Shown here: positions 4,511 to 7,852 of the stretch, one piece after another
Layout of the letters: every line of letters starts with the position of its first letter
How positions within the stretch are numbered: the stretch's first letter is position 1
NCBI GenBank assembly: GCA_934646175.1
Contig: CAKUEI010000075.1
Coordinates: forward strand, 1-7,852
Direction: 5' to 3'
DNA from: an uncultured Oscillospiraceae bacterium
GTDB lineage: Bacteria > Bacillota > Clostridia > Oscillospirales > Oscillospiraceae
Length of the DNA: 7,852 bases
The notes under the pieces: generated by a model
What the model saw: only the letters and a program-made list of their open reading frames with translations
The model's database searches: none
What the model was told of the DNA's origin: nothing
Translations under genes and position numbers: made by a program

Positions 4511-6967
4511 ATGCTGGAACAGAATGAGCAGCTTCGCTTCTGCAAGGCACGCCGCGCGGCCATCGCCCTGCATTTTCAGCGGCTGAACCCGGAGCAGCAG
4601 AAGGCCGCTCTTGCCACGGAGGGACCGCTGCTGCTGCTGGCCGGCGCCGGCAGCGGAAAGACCACGGTGCTGATCAACCGGATCGCGAACCTGATCGAAT
4701 TCGGAAGAGGGTCCGACAGCGACGAGGTGCCCGAATGGGTCACGGAAGGGGACCTTGCCTTTCTGGAGGCGTATGTGAAGTCGCCCGGCGAGGAAGGTGC
4801 CCTTCGCGCCCGGCAGCTGTGCCGTCTGGCCCCCGCCGTGCCGTGGAGCATCATCGCCATCACCTTCACCAACAAGGCAGCAGGGGAGCTGAAGGAGCGG
4901 CTGGAGCGGATGCTGGGCCCGGACGCCAATGATGTATGGGCCTCCACCTTCCACTCTGCTTGTGTCCGCATTCTGCGGCGGGACATCGATAAGTTGGGCT
5001 TTCCCAATCAGTTTACCATCTACGATTCCGCCGACTCCGAACGGGTCATAAAGGACATCCTGAAGGCGCAGAACATTGACGACAAGGCGTTCCCCGCCCG
5101 GATGATCCTCGGCCATATTTCCCGGGCAAAGGACGCCATGAAGCTGGCCGGTGACTTTGAGGAGGAGTGCCGGAAAAGCGGCGACTTCCGTATGCAGAAG
5201 ATCGCAAAGGTCTACTCCGAATATCAGCGTCGGCTGTGGGAGTCCGGCGCCCTGGACTTTGACGACATCATTCTACACACCGTCCGCCTGTTGCAGCAGG
5301 ACGAGAATGTGCGGAATTATTATCAGAACAAGTTCCGCTATGTCCTCATTGACGAGTATCAGGACACCAATAACCTTCAGTACCTGTTGGCGTCCCTTTT
5401 AGCGGGAAAATGGAAAAACATCTGCGTGGTGGGAGACGACGACCAGTCCATCTACCGCTTTCGCGGTGCGACCATCGAGAATATCCTCTCCTTCGAACAG
5501 CAGTACCGCGGTGCGCGGGTGATCCGGCTGGAGCAGAATTACCGTTCCACCAAAAATATTCTGGAGGCCAGCAACGCGGTGATTCGCAACAATCAGGGCC
5601 GGAAGGGGAAAGAACTCTGGACCGAGCACGATGCCGGGAAAAAGGTGCAGCTTTACAGCGCTATGAACGAAAACGACGAGGCACAGTATGTGGCGGGCAA
5701 GGTACTGGCAGGGGTCTCCGCTGGGCGGCACTGGAATGACCATGCCGTCCTGTACCGCATGAACGCCCAGTCCAACCAGTTGGAATATGCCATGAAGCGG
5801 AACGGCATCCCGTACCGCATCATCGGCGGTACCCGGTTCTTCGACCGGGCTGAAGTCAAGGATATGCTGGCCTACCTCTGCGTGCTGAACAATCCGGAAG
5901 ACGACCTGCGCCTGCAGCGGATCATCAACGTGCCTGCACGGGGCATCGGGGAGCGGACGGTGGACACTGCCCAGCGTCTGGCGCAGGAGAACGGCACCAG
6001 CCTTTATGAGGTGGTGCTGCACGCAAGGCAGTACCCCGACCTTCAGAAGGCGGCGGCGAAGCTGAAAAGCTTCGCAGACATGATGGAAGAACTGCGGGCC
6101 AAGGTCGGTGAACTGCCCCTGCCGCAGCTTTACGAAGAAGTGGTGGCCAAAACGGGGTATATCATTGCCCTGGAGGCAAAAAACAGCGTGGAAAATCGCA
6201 CCCGTATCGAAAACGTACAGGAGCTGCAGTCCTCCATCCAGGGGTATCTGGAAAACGCGGAGGATGCCTCGCTGGCCGGATTTTTGGACGAGATCGCCCT
6301 CTACACCGATCTGGACAGTCACGATTCCGGTGAGGACTGCGTGGTCATGATGACCATGCACTCGGCCAAGGGATTGGAATTCCCTGTGGTCTTTGTGGTG
6401 GGTATGGAAGAGGGCATTTTCCCCGGCCTTCGCTCCATCGGCGAACCGGAGGAGATGGAGGAGGAGCGCCGCCTTTGCTACGTTGCCATGACGCGGGCTA
6501 AGGAAGAACTGTACCTCACCTGTGCGGGGCAGCGGATGCTGTTCGGCAGAACGTCCTCCAACCGCCCGTCTCGCTTTACGGACGAGATTCCGGAGGCGTA
6601 CATAGAAAAAAGCGGCCGCAATTTCCTCTCCCGGCCGGAGGGCGGGGAAGAGCGGTTTGCGGGAGGGTACTTTGCCGCTCGGCGTCCGGCAGCTTCTGCC
6701 GGAGAGCGGTATGGTGCTTCCGGCGGGACGGCGGGCCGTGCACCGGCCGCCGCGGGAAGCCGCAGCGTGGGGACTACCGGGAAACATGCAAGTCTGCCGG
6801 AGTTCCGCAAGGGCGAAATGGTGCGGCATAAGGCCTTCGGCCGGGGCATGGTCTTGTCAGTGCAGCCCATGGGCGGCGACGCGCTGATCGAGATCGCCTT
6901 TGACGACGTGGGAACCAAGCGCCTGATGCTGAAATCTGCAGCCCAGCACATGACGAAAGAAAGTTGA
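4511..6967 (+). CDS. pcrA: PcrA/UvrD-type superfamily 1 DNA helicase with insertion near the N-terminus
   Basis: This is an ATP-dependent 3'-5' DNA helicase used in excision repair, plasmid replication and removal of stalled complexes. The 818 residues carry all SF1A motifs: Q-motif region LNPEQQ (25-30), Walker A AGAGSGKTT (44-52, Lys50), Ia AITFTNKAA (116-124), Walker B LIDEYQDTN (279-287), III VGDDDQSIYRFRGA (307-320), IV EQNYRSTKN (341-349), V TMHSAKGLEF (615-624) and VI YVAMTRAKEEL (657-667). A Gly/Ala/Arg-rich linker (about 700-765) leads to a C-terminal Tudor-like domain, KGEMVRHKAFGRGMVLSV onward, which in PcrA binds RNA polymerase. Two oddities are an N-terminal extension of about 20 residues before LNPEQQ, and about 52 residues between NRIANLI and IAITFTNKAA where UvrD and PcrA have about 10. 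It has its own sigma-A promoter and no co-directional partner. Paralogues such as Rep or AddA are less likely given the C-terminal domain. Confidence 0.95.
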   Translation: MLEQNEQLRFCKARRAAIALHFQRLNPEQQKAALATEGPLLLLAGAGSGKTTVLINRIANLIEFGRGSDSDEVPEWVTEGDLAFLEAYVKSPGEEGALRARQLCRLAPAVPWSIIAITFTNKAAGELKERLERMLGPDANDVWASTFHSACVRILRRDIDKLGFPNQFTIYDSADSERVIKDILKAQNIDDKAFPARMILGHISRAKDAMKLAGDFEEECRKSGDFRMQKIAKVYSEYQRRLWESGALDFDDIILHTVRLLQQDENVRNYYQNKFRYVLIDEYQDTNNLQYLLASLLAGKWKNICVVGDDDQSIYRFRGATIENILSFEQQYRGARVIRLEQNYRSTKNILEASNAVIRNNQGRKGKELWTEHDAGKKVQLYSAMNENDEAQYVAGKVLAGVSAGRHWNDHAVLYRMNAQSNQLEYAMKRNGIPYRIIGGTRFFDRAEVKDMLAYLCVLNNPEDDLRLQRIINVPARGIGERTVDTAQRLAQENGTSLYEVVLHARQYPDLQKAAAKLKSFADMMEELRAKVGELPLPQLYEEVVAKTGYIIALEAKNSVENRTRIENVQELQSSIQGYLENAEDASLAGFLDEIALYTDLDSHDSGEDCVVMMTMHSAKGLEFPVVFVVGMEEGIFPGLRSIGEPEEMEEERRLCYVAMTRAKEELYLTCAGQRMLFGRTSSNRPSRFTDEIPEAYIEKSGRNFLSRPEGGEERFAGGYFAARRPAASAGERYGASGGTAGRAPAAAGSRSVGTTGKHASLPEFRKGEMVRHKAFGRGMVLSVQPMGGDALIEIAFDDVGTKRLMLKSAAQHMTKES

Positions 6968-6968
6968 C

Positions 6969-6997
6969 GGGCCTGCGCAGCTATGCTGCACAGGCCC
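6969..6997. terminator. Hairpin between convergent pcrA and HAD gene (probable bidirectional terminator)
   Basis: GGGCCTG (6969-6975) pairs with CAGGCCC (6991-6997), and after one mismatch GCAGC (6977-6981) pairs with GCTGC (6985-6989), leaving a TAT loop. It starts two bases after the pcrA stop codon at 6965-6967 and lies 11 bases past the HAD stop on the other strand. No T-run follows directly. On the plus strand TTTATTTT comes about ten bases later, behind a small ATAAA/TTTAT repeat. It is the only terminator candidate for either gene. Confidence 0.6.
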
Positions 6998-7008
6998 ATA
7001 AATGGAGT

Positions 7009-7647
7009 TTATTTTGCGGGAATCAGTTCACGGAAATCCTGGATGAAGCGCCCGCCCGCCAGGGCGGTGAGTTCGTCGACCCGATCCTTAAAGTAGTCAT
7101 CGAACACGGCGGTGCCGCGCATTCCGGCGGAAAGAAGCCCCTGAAAGGACGAGGGGGAGTCCTCAAACACCATGACGTCCCCTGGGACACTGCCGCTGCG
7201 CTCAGCGGCCAGCAGCCAAATGTCCGGCTCCCGCTTGATCTTGCCTACTTCGGTGCTGTATGCGCAGAAATCGAAGAAGGGGGCAATGCCGTGCTGGGTG
7301 AGGGCAAGCCGGCAAAGCTCCGGAATGGCGGAGGTGACGATGGCCATAGGCTCCCCCTGACCGGCCAGATACTCCAGATAGGCTTTGGCCCCGGGCTTTA
7401 AGGGCGCGGTGTTGGCGTAAATATCCCGGGCAAGTTCCATCCACTCGTTCATAATGGCGTCCGTGCTTTCGGGAAGGTGAAACAGGTCCTTCGTGTACTG
7501 CGCAGCGATGGGGAAGATGGAGTGGACCACGGTCTCCTGATATTCCGGTGTGTGGGGAAGGCCCCGCCGCCTTAAAAATTCCCGGTCTACATCGATCCAA
7601 GCCCCGTTGGTGTCAATGAGGGTGCCGTCCAGATCAAAAAAAGTCAT
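7009..7647 (-). CDS. HAD superfamily (subfamily IA, beta-phosphoglucomutase-like) phosphatase
   Basis: The 212-residue protein has the four HAD motifs: FFDLDGTLIDT (nucleophile Asp5, general acid Asp7), IVTSAIP (Thr105/Ser106), Lys138 in GKIKREPD, and VFEDSPSS (Asp163). A helical C1 cap (about 15-85) sits between motifs I and II, as in the beta-phosphoglucomutase/phosphoglycolate phosphatase group. It is a cytosolic Mg-dependent hydrolase of a small phosphate ester, and the substrate cannot be told from sequence. GGAGG lies eight bases before the ATG. The ATG overlaps the TGA of the upstream methylpurine glycosylase gene (ATGA, 4 bases), so the two are translationally coupled. A role in sugar-phosphate or damaged-metabolite clean-up is possible but not shown. 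Confidence 0.88.
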   Translation of the reverse strand: MTFFDLDGTLIDTNGAWIDVDREFLRRRGLPHTPEYQETVVHSIFPIAAQYTKDLFHLPESTDAIMNEWMELARDIYANTAPLKPGAKAYLEYLAGQGEPMAIVTSAIPELCRLALTQHGIAPFFDFCAYSTEVGKIKREPDIWLLAAERSGSVPGDVMVFEDSPSSFQGLLSAGMRGTAVFDDYFKDRVDELTALAGGRFIQDFRELIPAK

Positions 7648-7852
7648 ACATAAAACCTCCAGGGGAACGCGGCAGCCTCTTCCGCGTAGTCGATGCCGAT
7701 GCGGGTTCCGCTTTTGACGTTCGGGAACATGACCCCGTCTGCGATCAATAAGCCGGACGCCGTCATATCCATTTGATTGCAGTGCTTGTCAATGGAAAAA
7801 CCTTTGCAGACTTTGCCGGGCCCGTTGAGGAAAGTTTTCCGCTGATATGCAG
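7644..7852 (-). CDS. Methylpurine (3-methyladenine) DNA glycosylase, C-terminal part
   Basis: The minus strand is open from the right edge of the window to a TGA at 7644-7646, encoding the last 68 residues of a protein whose start lies beyond 7852. The segment FLNGPGKVCKGFSIDKHCNQMDM matches, in two joined blocks, the substrate-pocket region of the AAG/MPG family (typical LxNGPGKLCxALGIdk). RIGIDYAEEAAAFPWRFYV is the family's C-terminal signature (RIGI.YA.E...PWRF). These enzymes excise alkylated purines such as 3-methyladenine and hypoxanthine in base-excision repair. The family is usually about 190-220 residues, so roughly two thirds is missing only because the window ends. The stop overlaps the start of the HAD gene (ATGA). 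It is a short edge fragment, easily missed by an ORF length cutoff. Confidence 0.9.
   Translation of the reverse strand, partial: AYQRKTFLNGPGKVCKGFSIDKHCNQMDMTASGLLIADGVMFPNVKSGTRIGIDYAEEAAAFPWRFYV

Noticed and set aside
5399..6829. 476-codon open frame on the minus strand
   Set aside because: It lies wholly antisense to pcrA, whose helicase motifs are intact across the region. The antisense product is His/Arg/Gly-rich without a recognisable domain, typical of the shadow of a GC-rich gene.

Overview
The window looks like chromosomal DNA from a GC-rich, endospore-forming member of the Clostridia, most likely an Oscillospirales-type (Flavonifractor/Oscillibacter-like) gut anaerobe. This rests on a clear SpoIIR sporulation protein, the MEP isoprenoid enzyme IspE, a PcrA helicase of Firmicutes type, and an acyltransferase/hydrolase/zinc-ribbon gene set of a kind I associate with clostridial genomes. 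The taxonomic placement is inference. There are no tRNA, rRNA, CRISPR, transposase or phage genes.

Layout: (1) 1-531 (+) is the C-terminal part of ispE. A 17-bp perfect terminator hairpin follows, and its U-tract runs directly into the start codon of spoIIR (585-1211, +). (2) 1212-1418 is a gene-free stretch between convergent genes and holds a ladder of five or six hairpins that do not look like ordinary terminators. (3) 4310-1419 (-) is a tightly overlapping three-gene operon. In transcription order it encodes an HSL-type alpha/beta hydrolase, an AATase/condensation-fold acyltransferase, and a small membrane protein with an N-terminal four-cysteine zinc ribbon and six predicted helices. (4) 4311-4510 is a divergent promoter region. 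It has a near-consensus sigma-A promoter for pcrA, and an extended -10 element plus a palindrome for the three-gene operon. (5) 4511-6967 (+) is a complete PcrA/UvrD helicase with an unusual insertion of about 40 residues between motifs I and Ia. (6) A symmetric hairpin separates it from a convergent pair on the minus strand. This pair is the 3' end of a methylpurine (3-methyladenine) DNA glycosylase gene, translationally coupled by ATGA to a HAD-family phosphatase.

How the genes fit together: ispE and spoIIR are housekeeping and sporulation genes. pcrA and the methylpurine glycosylase are DNA-repair functions, but they lie in convergent, separate units. The part with least known biology is the three-gene minus-strand operon. 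Its gene overlaps imply coordinated production of an acyl-transfer enzyme, an acyl-hydrolysis enzyme and a membrane partner, but the substrate cannot be read from sequence. No wholly new system is evident. The hairpin-rich intergenic element and this operon are the best candidates for follow-up.
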